Positions 55,783-64,000 of a stretch of 64,000 nt of DNA are shown piece after piece. A program made the translations under genes and the position numbers. A model generated the notes under the pieces. The model did not search any database, was not told where the DNA came from, and saw only the letters and a list, made by a program, of their open reading frames with translations. Source of the DNA: Manihot esculenta (Eukaryota > Streptophyta > Magnoliopsida > Malpighiales > Euphorbiaceae); the NCBI RefSeq assembly GCF_001659605.2, contig NC_035170.2:13806502-13870501 (forward strand), read 5' to 3'. Every line of letters starts with the position of its first letter. The stretch's first letter is position 1.

Positions 55783-56375
55783 ACCCAAGGTTTTAAATAA
55801 TGGCAGCTACGCAGTAATGTAACGGCCTAATTTACGAGGTCCTCAAGACCTGTTATCCATTACCATGTTATTGTTAGCCATTTTTTGAGTTGTATGGGCG
55901 GTGGCCTTTACTTCCATTACTTAACGGTAAATTGTTATTTAATTTAAATAACAGTAATATCAGTAACCTCCAATAGTGCAGCTGTATAAATTGCATGCAA
56001 GCAGTGTTTTCTTCATTTCTTTCCGTTCTTTTTGTGTTTCAGCCTTCCACACCTATTGTTTCTATCACATAATTTCAAAATTCAACCAAATGTCTCATTC
56101 TTTCTACAATCTCCCTTTAAGCTTAAATCATCATAAAACTCTCTAATTCCCATAGCTAGTTATTGCAGAAGATTAATTTTGCCTTTCTTTTGTTTTTTTG
56201 CTATCTCTTTTGATTATTTTATGTATCTTAATTGTGCATCTTATGCTTACTATAGTATATCTATAATATGTTTTTAATTGATGTATTTAAGTTTATTATA
56301 TAGTTCTACATATAAACTTTGTAAATTTTTTAAAAGAATTTTGATAGCGCTTGCTTGTTACTGTTACATTATGTT
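55783..56375. other. Unassigned insertion in C2
   Basis: This stretch, starting near CCAAGGTTTTAAATAATGGC, does not fit copia coding or LTR sequence and interrupts it. The opening resembles the ends of some plant DNA transposon derivatives, but I could not define matching terminal repeats. Confidence 0.35.
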
Positions 56376-56419
56376 AGATGCAAGCTTGTTCCTAATACCC
56401 GTGATTGAGAATAAAACCA

Positions 56420-57490
56420 TTGAGACACCCTAAATCAATCTTCCGTTTGATAAGATGACAGTCCACCTTTATAGGTTTCATTCTTTCGAGAGAAATTGAA
56501 CTTGACGCACTATGAAGAACTACTTGATGGTTGCATATCCAATTGTTTAAATTCACCACATTTGAACTCTTGAAGAAGTTGCCTTAACTAGATAAGTTCC
56601 CAAGTGGTTAAGGTTATAGCTCGATATTCTACTTCACCACTTCACCTAGCTACTACATCTTGCCTTTTACTCTTCCAGAATGATAGATTTCTTCAAATCA
56701 TCACAAAATATCCCAACGTAGGAAGGCCTTCCATTAGGGGGAGAATTTGCCCAATTTGCATCAAAATATACAATAATCTAATAATAACCTGTGTATTCAT
56801 AGAATAGACCTTATATGAGTTCCTTTGAAATATCTAAAAATGGGTACTACTGCATCCCGAGGACTACTACATGGAGCTCAAAGAAATTGACTCATCACAT
56901 ATTGAACAAAAGACATGTTTGTTCAAGTGATTGTGAGGTAGTTGAGTTTACCAACTAATCAATGATATCTACTAGGATCTTCTAAATCCCAGTATCCAGG
57001 GATGAGTTTGACATTTAAATAAGGTATCCAGATGCTTGTAGTCTAACATGCCACTATCGTCCAGCATGTCAAAAGCATATCCTTTTTGTGAAATGACAAT
57101 GCATGTCTTGGACTGTGCTACCTCAATCCCAAAAGATACTTCTTCCCTAGATCTTTTGTGTAGAAGTGGTTAAACAAATATTTGAGTTGAGACTTGAGAG
57201 ATCCCATCATGATCACTATTTTTTATGACAATGTCAACAACACAGATTAATAGATAAATGCATTTATTATGACCATTATAACGAAAGAATACTGCATGAT
57301 CAACTTCTATGTGAATCATTCGAAATTGTTGAACTTCAGTACTGAATAGCCAAACCATGCTCTTGGAGAATGTCTAAAGCCATATAGTGACTATCATAGA
57401 CCCCATACCAAGCCAAACTCCTCCGAAGCAACAAACTTTGGTAGTTGCTCCATATACACCTTCTCAACCTACTTCTCATGCAAAAGGAGA
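56420..57490 (-). pseudogene. C2 reverse transcriptase and RNase H remnant
   Basis: Read on the minus strand, 57060-57165 gives VAQSKTCIVISQKGYAFDML, the well-known LGIEVAQS-type segment after the copia RT active site. Near 56690-56770 there is DAN-WANSPPNGRPSYVGIF, the RNase H DADWAG region. Many stops and frameshifts intervene. Confidence 0.8.
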
Positions 57491-57497
57491 ATTTCTA

Positions 57498-57860
57498 CTA
57501 TTCAACTAAAGAACTAGCCAGAGATGGAATGCTGCTAAGAATATTCTTGTGTATTGTCACTACATAGTACTTTGATGTTAACACCAAATTGTTTTGCAAA
57601 TCTCGGCACAAAAATTTAGAAAATAAAATATAATTCAGAATAGTTTTCATTAAAAATAGCCAAGTGCAACCATAATTGTCATAAATAGAAGTGACAAAAT
57701 AATGAAAACCCATAAGTGAATTGGACAACTAGGACCCAAAATATTAGAGTGAACTCAAAAGCACAAGTAGCTGAATGATTTGCTTCAGAAAAGAAGTATG
57801 AGTGTGTTCCTTTGATAAGACTCACATTCTAAGAGATAGGAGAGAGACTATGTTGAATTC
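57498..57860 (-). pseudogene. C2 integrase remnant
   Basis: Minus-strand fragments near 57600-57530 read FGVNIKVL-SDNTQEY and SSIPSLASS, as in the copia integrase core. The parts FHYFVTSIYDN and CTWLFLMK (57650-57715) match the preceding strand, and CESYQRN near 57835 recalls the end of the zinc region. Integrase is joined to the RT remnant by a deletion. Confidence 0.75.
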
Positions 57861-57869
57861 TCTAGTTAG

Positions 57870-58297
57870 ACATCGTATCACGGGCCTGTTGACTGGAAAT
57901 TCTCCTCCAGCAACCAGAATCTTCCCCTTGTTTTTATTTCTGCAACGTTTGGAAGAACCTATGGTGAAGATTGATCAGAGAAAAAAAAGGCTCAAAGGAG
58001 AGGGAGCTCTTACACCTCAAGACTCAATAGGGAGAGTCTCAGATCTCTTAAGAATTTAGGAATAATATGTTTGTCCCTTATTGCTGGAATTGATCTCCTT
58101 TAAGTAGGGATCCAATGAAATAGGAATCCTACTGAAATAAGGATAATAAATTCTACTAGCATTAGAGTTTGTCCTACCAAAGAAATTTAAAAATAGAGAA
58201 CTGAATGGAAGTAAATATGGAATAAACTAAGTAAATCTAGACTAGCAAGGACTCTATTTGCCACATCAGCTATCCATCAGATTCCTGTCCTGCCTCT
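57870..58297. other. Unassigned stretch left of the 2.1-kb element
   Basis: I could not fit it to copia coding sequence. Read on the minus strand it begins with a primer-site-like GTATCAGAGG, which might mark part of another LTR element. Confidence 0.35.
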
Positions 58298-58302
58298 GAT
58301 AC

Positions 58303-58542
58303 TGTTATGAAACCAGGTTCTTGTTTACAGAAAAGAACAGAAATCAGGGAGGAGATAGAGAAAGAATAGAAGAATAGAGAAAAGAAGGAATTCTGCATTT
58401 GTTATTAACTTTTGGTATATCCTGAAGCAAGTACAACTCTCCTATTTATACTAATTCCTACTTGTTAGTTGTAACAGAATAACCACTCTACCATTACAGT
58501 CAGCTCATCTCCTTTTAGTCTACTCATCCCCTATTCATAACA
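58303..58542 (-). repeat. T1 left (3') LTR
   Basis: It begins TGTTATGAAACCAGG and ends TTCATAACA. It contains the phrase CTCCTATTTATACTAATTCC, a TATA-like signal. Confidence 0.88.
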
Positions 58543-58693
58543 TTCGCCACCTCTTGAAACCATTCTTGTCCTCAAGAATGAGCAAGGGAACTGACCATGC
58601 TTCTTCAATCTGACCAGCTGCCCCTATTTATGAATAGAAAAATTGGAAATAGAGGCAGTATATCACTCTTCTTGGTATTTTTTTTTTTCAACT

Positions 58694-59185
58694 TCAATGC
58701 AAAAATCTCCCTCGGCAAAATGGCATTTTCTTCTTCTGCCTCCACATTTCAAATGCATTCTCTTTGAGTGTTGCATGCTTAGATGACCAGAACTCCAATA
58801 TACCATTCCCAAAATTCCAAGACACTTTTCTATACCCATCTTCTCCCCAAACTTTTGCATCTCCTTGATTTGAAATATTCCCAACAAAAATAACATTCTT
58901 GTTTTCAAATACTACAACAATTTCAACATCAAGAAGACTAACTTTAAGATCATTTTCAGTAACAAAACAAAACCCAATTTCTCTCCTTGGTGAAGACCCC
59001 TTCTTCAAAGTGTTACAATCAACAAGTCCCACCCTCTTCCCATGTATTTCTTCTGAAATGTTCCCAAGCTCCAACTCTTGAGATTTTGAATCTACAAAAG
59101 ATACTTCAGAAAAGTACTCATTCTCAAAAACCTGATTATTCTCATTATTTTTACCATTGACATCAGTAGGTTCTTTGCCTTCCAA
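58694..59185 (-). CDS. T1 internal ORF, 163 codons, not recognised
   Basis: An open frame from the ATG at 59185. The product is acidic at its N-terminus (MEGKEPTDVNGKNNENNQ), has a hydrophobic middle (VSLLDVEIVVVFENKNVIFV) and a basic Trp-containing end. I see no gag, protease or polymerase motif. It could be a remnant of the parental family's gag, captured host sequence or chance. Openness over 160 codons in AT-rich DNA gives mild support. Confidence 0.4.
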   Translation of the reverse strand: MEGKEPTDVNGKNNENNQVFENEYFSEVSFVDSKSQELELGNISEEIHGKRVGLVDCNTLKKGSSPRREIGFCFVTENDLKVSLLDVEIVVVFENKNVIFVGNISNQGDAKVWGEDGYRKVSWNFGNGILEFWSSKHATLKENAFEMWRQKKKMPFCRGRFLH

Positions 59186-59194
59186 AGTAACTGA

Positions 59195-59592
59195 TTAAAG
59201 TGTAAGCAATATTTTATAAATTCCATCAGAATTAGAAGGGTTTCCCAAACTACCTTGATGCATCGGGTGAGGGCTAAATAATTCCTTAGGAGTGTGTAAT
59301 AGCCCTTTGCTCTCAAATCCTCTGTCTTCCATTCCTTTATTTTCTTCTTTAGGCATTTCTTTTTCACTGCTTAAGATTCCCTTATCCTCATCCCCCATTA
59401 TGATATTTATAAAGGCACACAATTCCTCCCGTAATGCATTTTGCTGTTTGGTGTACTGCCTCATATTCTCCTCTAGTCCATTCATACTTTCTCTGAGTCG
59501 CTTAGCATTCTTCTACTCGTTTTCTTTGAAACTCTTTATTTATTCCTCTAATTGTGCTTGCCTTTCCATCACTGTTATAGCCATAATTCCAC
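59195..59592 (-). pseudogene. T1 gag-start remnant (coiled coil)
   Basis: From about 59592 the minus strand reads MAITVMERQAQLEE and then, after two in-frame stops, MNGLEENMRQYTKQQNALRE with an acidic stretch. Such short coiled-coil starts are usual for gypsy gags. The frame stops at 59195 without capsid or zinc-knuckle sequence. Confidence 0.5.
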
Positions 59593-59599
59593 CAATTCA

Positions 59600-60149
59600 A
59601 ATTTCAAGAAAATAATGGAAGGATTTCAAAAAATGAAGTATAAAGTTGAACAAGAAAAGCCAGACAAACCCTGATTCCTAGGTTCTTGGAAAGGGAAGAT
59701 CAGAAACAGGAAAATATAGGGATAAAGAATAAGAATTTCAGGAAAGAGAGAAAGAAGGAAAGAGTATTTTGCAGAAGAAAAGAAATACAGAATCACTATT
59801 TTAGGGATTTTTTTTTTGAAACTTCCAATTTGTCAAAAAGGGGGGAAAAAACCTAATTTGAGGGTTCCTGGAGAAGGAAGAAAAAATAGAAAAAGAAATC
59901 TGGATTTCAAGAAAGAAAGAAAGAAGGAGATCGGATTCTGTGAAGAAGAAAGAAACAATACTTCGATACAGAAAAGAAGAGAAACAGAAAGGGAAGAAAT
60001 TTCCGAGAAGGAAGGAAAGAGTTAGAACAAGAGAAGGAAGAAGAAAAAGAGAGAGAAGGAGAAAGAAATCTTAGGAAGATGAGGAATAGAAAGAGAGAAA
60101 TAGAAGGAAGAAAAAGAGAAGAAAACCTAGAATTTAGGCCTCCAAATCG
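59600..60149 (-). other. T1 leader, GA-rich on the plus strand
   Basis: A pyrimidine-rich leader on the element strand (dense AAGAAAG and GAGAAAG phrases on the plus strand) between primer site and gag start. No coding content is supported. Confidence 0.5.
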
Positions 60150-60152
60150 TTT

Positions 60153-60163
60153 GCTCTGATACT
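60153..60163 (-). promoter_or_regulatory. T1 primer-binding site
   Basis: The minus strand reads AGTATCAGAGC, an imperfect initiator tRNA-Met site, three bases inside the right LTR. Confidence 0.7.
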
Positions 60164-60166
60164 ATC

Positions 60167-60419
60167 TGTCATGAAACCAGGTTCTTGTTTACAGAAAAGA
60201 ACAGAAATTAAGGAGGAGATAGAGAAAGAAAGGAGAGAAGGAATAGAAGAATAGAGGAAAGAAGGAATTCTGCATTTGTTATTAACTTTTGTTATATCCT
60301 GATGCAAGTACAACTCTCCTATTTATACTAATTCCTACTTGTTCGTTGTAACAGAATAACCACTCTGCCATTACAGTCAGCTCATCTCCTTTTAGTCTAC
60401 TCATCCCCTATTCATAACA
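60167..60419 (-). repeat. T1 right (5') LTR
   Basis: Same as the left LTR with a 13-base net insertion in the GA-rich part (near 60215-60240) and a few substitutions. Confidence 0.88.
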
Positions 60420-60424
60420 GATAC

Positions 60425-61502
60425 CTTTTGCCAATGAATGCATCAACAACATCAGACTAGATACCAAATTTTGTAGTTTAAAGAGATTTAGATTATCCAC
60501 AATGGCAAAGTGAACTAGGGGAAGTAGTGGAAGCAAATGCAACAAGAGATTTTGAAATGGTGAAGTAATACAATCCTTGTAATCTCATCCTTGGCCAATC
60601 AACTTCCATGTGACTCGGTCCTAAACAAGACTAGAATCATCTATGAAGGTTATAGAATAATCAAGGTGTTTGGTTAAGTTGCTAATGGAGATCAAGTTGT
60701 AAGGGCAACAGGAGTAAACACGACTTAGATTAAATACAGGGGAAACGACATGCCTCCCTACTCCAATCAAGAGAATTGAAGAAGAAACATAAGAGAAAAG
60801 ACTTCAATTATCAGCAAGATGACCAGGAGCATTAAAATAAAGAATACATAAAGATTGAGATAAGCAACGAGAGATGACTGTTGTTTTGTGGACATACTAT
60901 AGAGATTGAGTATATTCAGCTCCATCTGAGGTAATAGACTAATCTGAACATACCATCTTATAAGTCATAAAAAAGGCCATTGGGAGTTGTAACCTGCAGT
61001 GACTAGCGATTGGATATTTTGAAAAGCCATTGATGATACTCAAACTTGAAGGAAATCATGAACCACTAAAGCTTCACCCTTCAACTGCTTCAGTTTACCA
61101 AAAGAATACTCCTGGACTAGTAGGCCAAGAACATAAAAGAGGAGGAATTGAGATAGTACAGAGAAAACAAGCGACACAAAGGCCATGTTGCCCCAAACTA
61201 AGGTTCCCAGAGATTGGTGAGGTGATCATAGTAAAATGAGCAGAAAAAGGTGGCTGAATACGGCTGATGTGCCAGTGCATGGATCTAGCCAGAAAAATAT
61301 CAAGTGGTGCATGCATGTTTACTCACAAATTTCCCATATTGGGGTTCCTCTGGTGTATAGGCTTTCCAAGGGCAAGGGGGATGAGATTCAAAGCACTTTC
61401 TACTTGCCTGCTACAACTAAGGCAACAGATTTCTTCTATGTAAAAATGGCTTAAGCTAGAGAAGAGAATGGAGTAAGGACCTCTAACCCATCATTAATCC
61501 CA
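60425..61502 (-). pseudogene. C2 protease/integrase start and gag region remnant
   Basis: On the minus strand, 60720-60640 reads NLISISNLTKHLDYSITF, the phrase that follows the copia protease. 60480-60425 carries a zinc-region-like LFKLQNLVSSLM. Further right, towards the LTR, the frames are too broken to assign beyond position. T1 interrupts this remnant. Confidence 0.6.
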
Positions 61503-61696
61503 TGTGAAAATAAAAGAGCCAGATGAGTGAAAATGCAAAGCTTAATTATTCCCTCAAGAAAATTGGGAATTTATATAGATCACAAGATACAGAAAAGGAT
61601 AAATACAAATTAGGAAGTGTCTAAAATCATAGCAGAATATCTACAAATCTTCATAATAGTATTTAAACATGGAATAAATCTCTGAAAAATCCAACA
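61503..61696 (-). repeat. C2 right (5') LTR
   Basis: It begins TGTGAAAATAAAAGAGCC and ends AATCCAACA. The counterpart is 55503-55659. Confidence 0.7.
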
Positions 61697-62139
61697 GGCC
61701 TGATCCTATATTTTCATTTATTTTATTTTATTTTATCTGCAGATTAATGTGTTGATTCTATACTTAATTGCTTAAAGTTTTCAGGGCGATGAAACAAGCT
61801 TAAGCTCTTCTATGTGCAACTGACGTACTTAAATGATTTTTAAAAAAAAAATTTAACACCTTAGGGGGGAGTTGTAGTAATATTGATTATAGTATTTCAA
61901 AACAAAGTTAACAAGTCTTTCAAAACAAAGTTAACAAAATGCTCCAATGGTTTAGAATGTATTTAAAAAAAAAAAAAAAAGCATGTTCCACCATTCAAAT
62001 CTAACCTACTGCAATTTAGATATATCAATTCATGCCCCAACAAATGCCAAGAAATATGCAGGTAACCATAAACTATTATCATCAGTGTCCAGCTAGCTAA
62101 AGTTTTCCAATTATGAAAGTGAAAAGAGAGAAGAAAAGG

Positions 62140-62226
62140 GAATGAATGCAGGGAAGAAAATAGAGAATGGATGCGGCCTGGTCTGGAATGAATGCAGGGA
62201 AGAAAATAGAGAATGGATGTGGCCTG
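62140..62226. repeat. Tandem 41-base repeat beside a splice donor
   Basis: 62140-62180 and 62186-62226 differ at one base. The second copy ends at the donor of the DUF760-type exon (62228-62227). The copy farther from the exon lacks the GT. Confidence 0.85.
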
Positions 62227-62228
62227 AC

Positions 62229-62473
62229 CAGAAGAGTAGACGCGCCAGATAGTCCCTTGTTAAAGAAATGAGGGGCTGGAACTGAAGTGAAGTGTTTTCA
62301 AGAAGTTCTGCACAATCTTCACTCCCAATATTCCATGTTCCAGTCGATGCATTCTCCGACTGTGGTGGAGCCTTGGAATGCATCTTAGGTGAAAGAGTTG
62401 CAAGCAGACCATGGACTACAGAATTGATTACTTCTTTTAATTCCAGGGATGTAGGTTCTGACAACTCGGCTAC
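62229..62473 (-). CDS. DUF760-type protein, penultimate coding exon
   Basis: After an acceptor AG (62475-62474) the codons read VAELSEPTSLELKEVINSVV, then HGLLATLSPKMHSKAPPQSE, and end in SLTRDYLARLLFW with the Trp codon split TG/G across the next intron. It is 245 bases, phase 0 in and phase 2 out, fitting both neighbours. The text matches the C-terminal region of plant DUF760 proteins as I recall it (seed-maturation-like or UV-B-induced annotations exist for the family; the function is unsettled). Confidence 0.85.
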
Positions 62474-63308
62474 CTGTTCATTTACAATTGCATTAGCTGA
62501 AATTTAATTGTGTGAGATAATGAGAGAGGGGGGAGAGATATTGGCCAAACAGGATAGAAATCACGATAACCATACTAGATACAGAAGATTCATGCTAAAA
62601 AATAATGATAAATAAAATCCATGTGCTATTGGGTATGCTAGAGGATTGTAAATCAGGATGAAGAACAGAAATGCTTGTATAAAAATGTGTTGCTGTAACC
62701 TGATAGATTGCACTAAGCAGGGCCAACAGTTAAAGCAAAAGCCATATCTTGTCCCTATACATCACCAACATAAATTAGACTAAACTTTAGTAGCATCAGC
62801 ATGCAAAAATCATTGCAATCAATTTAAAAGATCATAGGAAGCTTAGCAAAGTGAGCTTTCATGCCATTCAGGATAGGTAAGAATTGAAAATATAATCAAC
62901 ATGCTTTAAAAAATGTCAAAGACAATCAAGAAAAGACAATTTTCAAAAGGAAACTTCCACATCATGAACTGCCAGCTGCATTTCAAGTTCAACCTTCTCT
63001 GTTTCTCCTTGTAGAGAGTAGGAGACATCAAGAAAATTTTTCAGGTAAAAAAATGTCATCACATGAAAACATCTCTCATATGTTGACTCCTTAGCATGCC
63101 AAAAAAGAAAAAAAAAAAATGGGGAAAAAGAACCCTTTACAACAGGATGTTATTAATACTAGCATTATTAGCCAGTAATCACGAACTTTATGTAATGCCT
63201 GCAACATCTGCATATGACAGTAGCACATCATTATAGGCAAAAAATCTGCAATTTAGAAAAAATTTAGCAAAAACTTTAACCAAAAGAGAAAGCTCTAGAG
63301 ATTAAAAC
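62474..63308 (-). other. Intron of the DUF760-type gene
   Basis: From the donor GT (63308-63307) to the acceptor AG (62475-62474). AT-rich, no other exon or element recognised. Confidence 0.75.
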
Positions 63309-63416
63309 CTTTTCTGGTTGTAGTGATCTTAAGTAGTCCAGTAACTCATTCTTTTCTTCACCAACAAACTGTTGCATCTGAAGAGCAGCACTTCTCCTCT
63401 TGGCTTCATGCAGTTC
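63309..63416 (-). CDS. DUF760-type protein, third-last coding exon
   Basis: Exactly 36 codons between AG (63418-63417) and GT: ELHEAKRRSAALQMQQFVGE then EKNELLDYLRSLQPEK. Phase 0 at both ends joins to VAELSEP in the next exon. Highly charged and helical. Earlier exons must lie right of the window or in its last bases, where I find none. Confidence 0.82.
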
Positions 63417-64000
63417 CTTTGACAAACAACAAAAGAATTGTCAGGATACATCCTGACCATAACATGGACTATTAAGAACAATAACTTGATGGGAAAAAGA
63501 AAGAGTATTGGAATATTCACATCCTACAGTTTAAGTGAGGAAAAAATATTGAAACCAGCAAGGCACCAGAAAGAGTATTGGAATATTCATATTGTAGAAA
63601 ATACTGCATGTAAATACATGTATCAATTTTATAATGGTAAAGCCCCCATCCAAAAATATAAATAAATACATAATATTCCAACCTAGCCATTGATGAGCAT
63701 GCATCTGAAAATCAATCAACAAATAATAACTACCATTAAAAGGTCTCGATGAGGGGAAAAATAAAGAATAAGAAACACACTCTAAATGGAAATCATATTC
63801 CCTACACCTTTTGACCCTCGCATATATAGTTCCAGCACCCAAACCAAGAGGGTGTTTATCATAGGTTATAAGCTCATCAAACTAGCTTACAAGCTCTAAA
63901 AATAAGCTCACCCGTTTGTTTAGAATATTTTTTGAATTCATAAATTAAAAAAAAAAAATTGGGGGTACCAGCTATCCATTTTTGTATTTATAAGCACTAA
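63417..64000 (-). other. Probable intron, window end
   Basis: No exon recognised. The phrase GAAAGAGTATTGGAATATTCA occurs twice (about 63501 and 63571), a short local duplication. Confidence 0.5.

Larger units (their letters stand above)
58298..60424 (-). mobile_element. T1: 2.1-kb non-autonomous LTR element nested in C2
   Basis: The body is 58303-60419, with GATAC on both sides (58298-58302 and 60420-60424). LTRs of 240 and 253 bp frame a 1.6-kb interior with a primer site on the minus strand. The interior has a broken gag-start-like coiled coil, one 163-codon frame and a long GA-rich leader, but no protease, RT or integrase. The bases inside the left LTR (58543-58580) read on the minus strand as GAGGACAAGAATGG and GGCGAA, the usual end of some Ty3/gypsy pols, so it is probably a deletion derivative of such a family. 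Note that the left flank CTCTGATAC also resembles a primer site, which leaves a tandem-LTR origin possible. Confidence 0.82.
55503..61696 (-). mobile_element. C2: decayed Ty1/copia element in the intron, host of a nested insertion
   Basis: Two short, diverged LTRs (55503-55659 and 61503-61696) share TGTGAAAAT, GAGTGAAAATGCAAAGCTT, ATACAAATTA and TTTAAACA-GG in order. The flanks TGCCT and GGCCT may be a mutated target duplication. Inside, on the minus strand, are broken pieces of protease/early integrase (60425-61000), integrase (57500-57860), reverse transcriptase (56950-57200) and RNase H (56600-56800). It is about 4 kb without the nested element and inactive. Confidence 0.75.
55303..62228 (-). 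other. 6.9-kb intron of the DUF760-type gene
   Basis: The donor GT is at 62228-62227 and the acceptor AG at 55304-55303. Almost the whole length is an old copia element (55503-61696) with a younger 2.1-kb LTR element inside it (58303-60419). Just inside the donor a 41-base segment is repeated in tandem (62140-62180 and 62186-62226). Confidence 0.82.

Noticed and set aside
58303..58542. Reading this as a solo LTR or the 5' LTR of another element to its left
   Set aside because: The matching LTR at 60167-60419 and the GATAC duplications favour one complete element, although the primer-like CTCTGATAC on the left flank leaves some doubt.

Overview
The window is nuclear DNA of a flowering plant. 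Host genes are split by GT-AG introns, there is a PPR gene and an F-box gene, and more than half of the sequence is LTR retrotransposons primed by initiator tRNA-Met. A woody eudicot, possibly a euphorb such as cassava or rubber tree, is my guess; it rests on general impression and not on a search.

Bases 1-18462 are a Russian-doll nest of three related Ty3/gypsy chromoviruses (Tekay/Del type), all on the plus strand, of which only the right halves are in view. E1 (1-5562) is a shortened, non-autonomous copy that sits in the gag of E2. E2 (5563-12848) sits in the protease region of E3 (12849-18462), and E3 sits in host DNA. Bases 20015-29908 hold E4, a complete minus-strand relative with 5-bp target duplications (GTGAA), nearly identical LTRs and an unbroken gag-pol frame. 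It is a plausible autonomous helper for E1.

Bases 29909-42240 are mostly host DNA: an AT-rich stretch, a broken 5' fragment of a TXNDC9/phosducin-like thioredoxin gene, an F-box/LRR gene (plus), a PPR gene (minus), a decayed organellar large-subunit rRNA fragment and a MITE-like palindrome.

Bases 42241-53283 are a complete minus-strand Ty1/copia element of Sirevirus type. It has 5-bp target duplications (GATCT), separate gag and pol frames, an extra env-like frame after pol and several polypurine tracts.

Bases 55182-63416 carry the last three recognisable exons of a minus-strand DUF760-type gene. Its last intron is 6.9 kb long because it holds a decayed copia element, which itself holds a 2.1-kb non-autonomous LTR element (duplication GATAC).

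The most unusual signal is a GC-rich array of the 13-mer TTCGGCCGCCGAA and companion motifs. It occurs just upstream of the TATA box in the LTRs of both the gypsy chromoviruses and the unrelated copia Sirevirus, with stretches that align colinearly. This suggests that a promoter module was exchanged between superfamilies.
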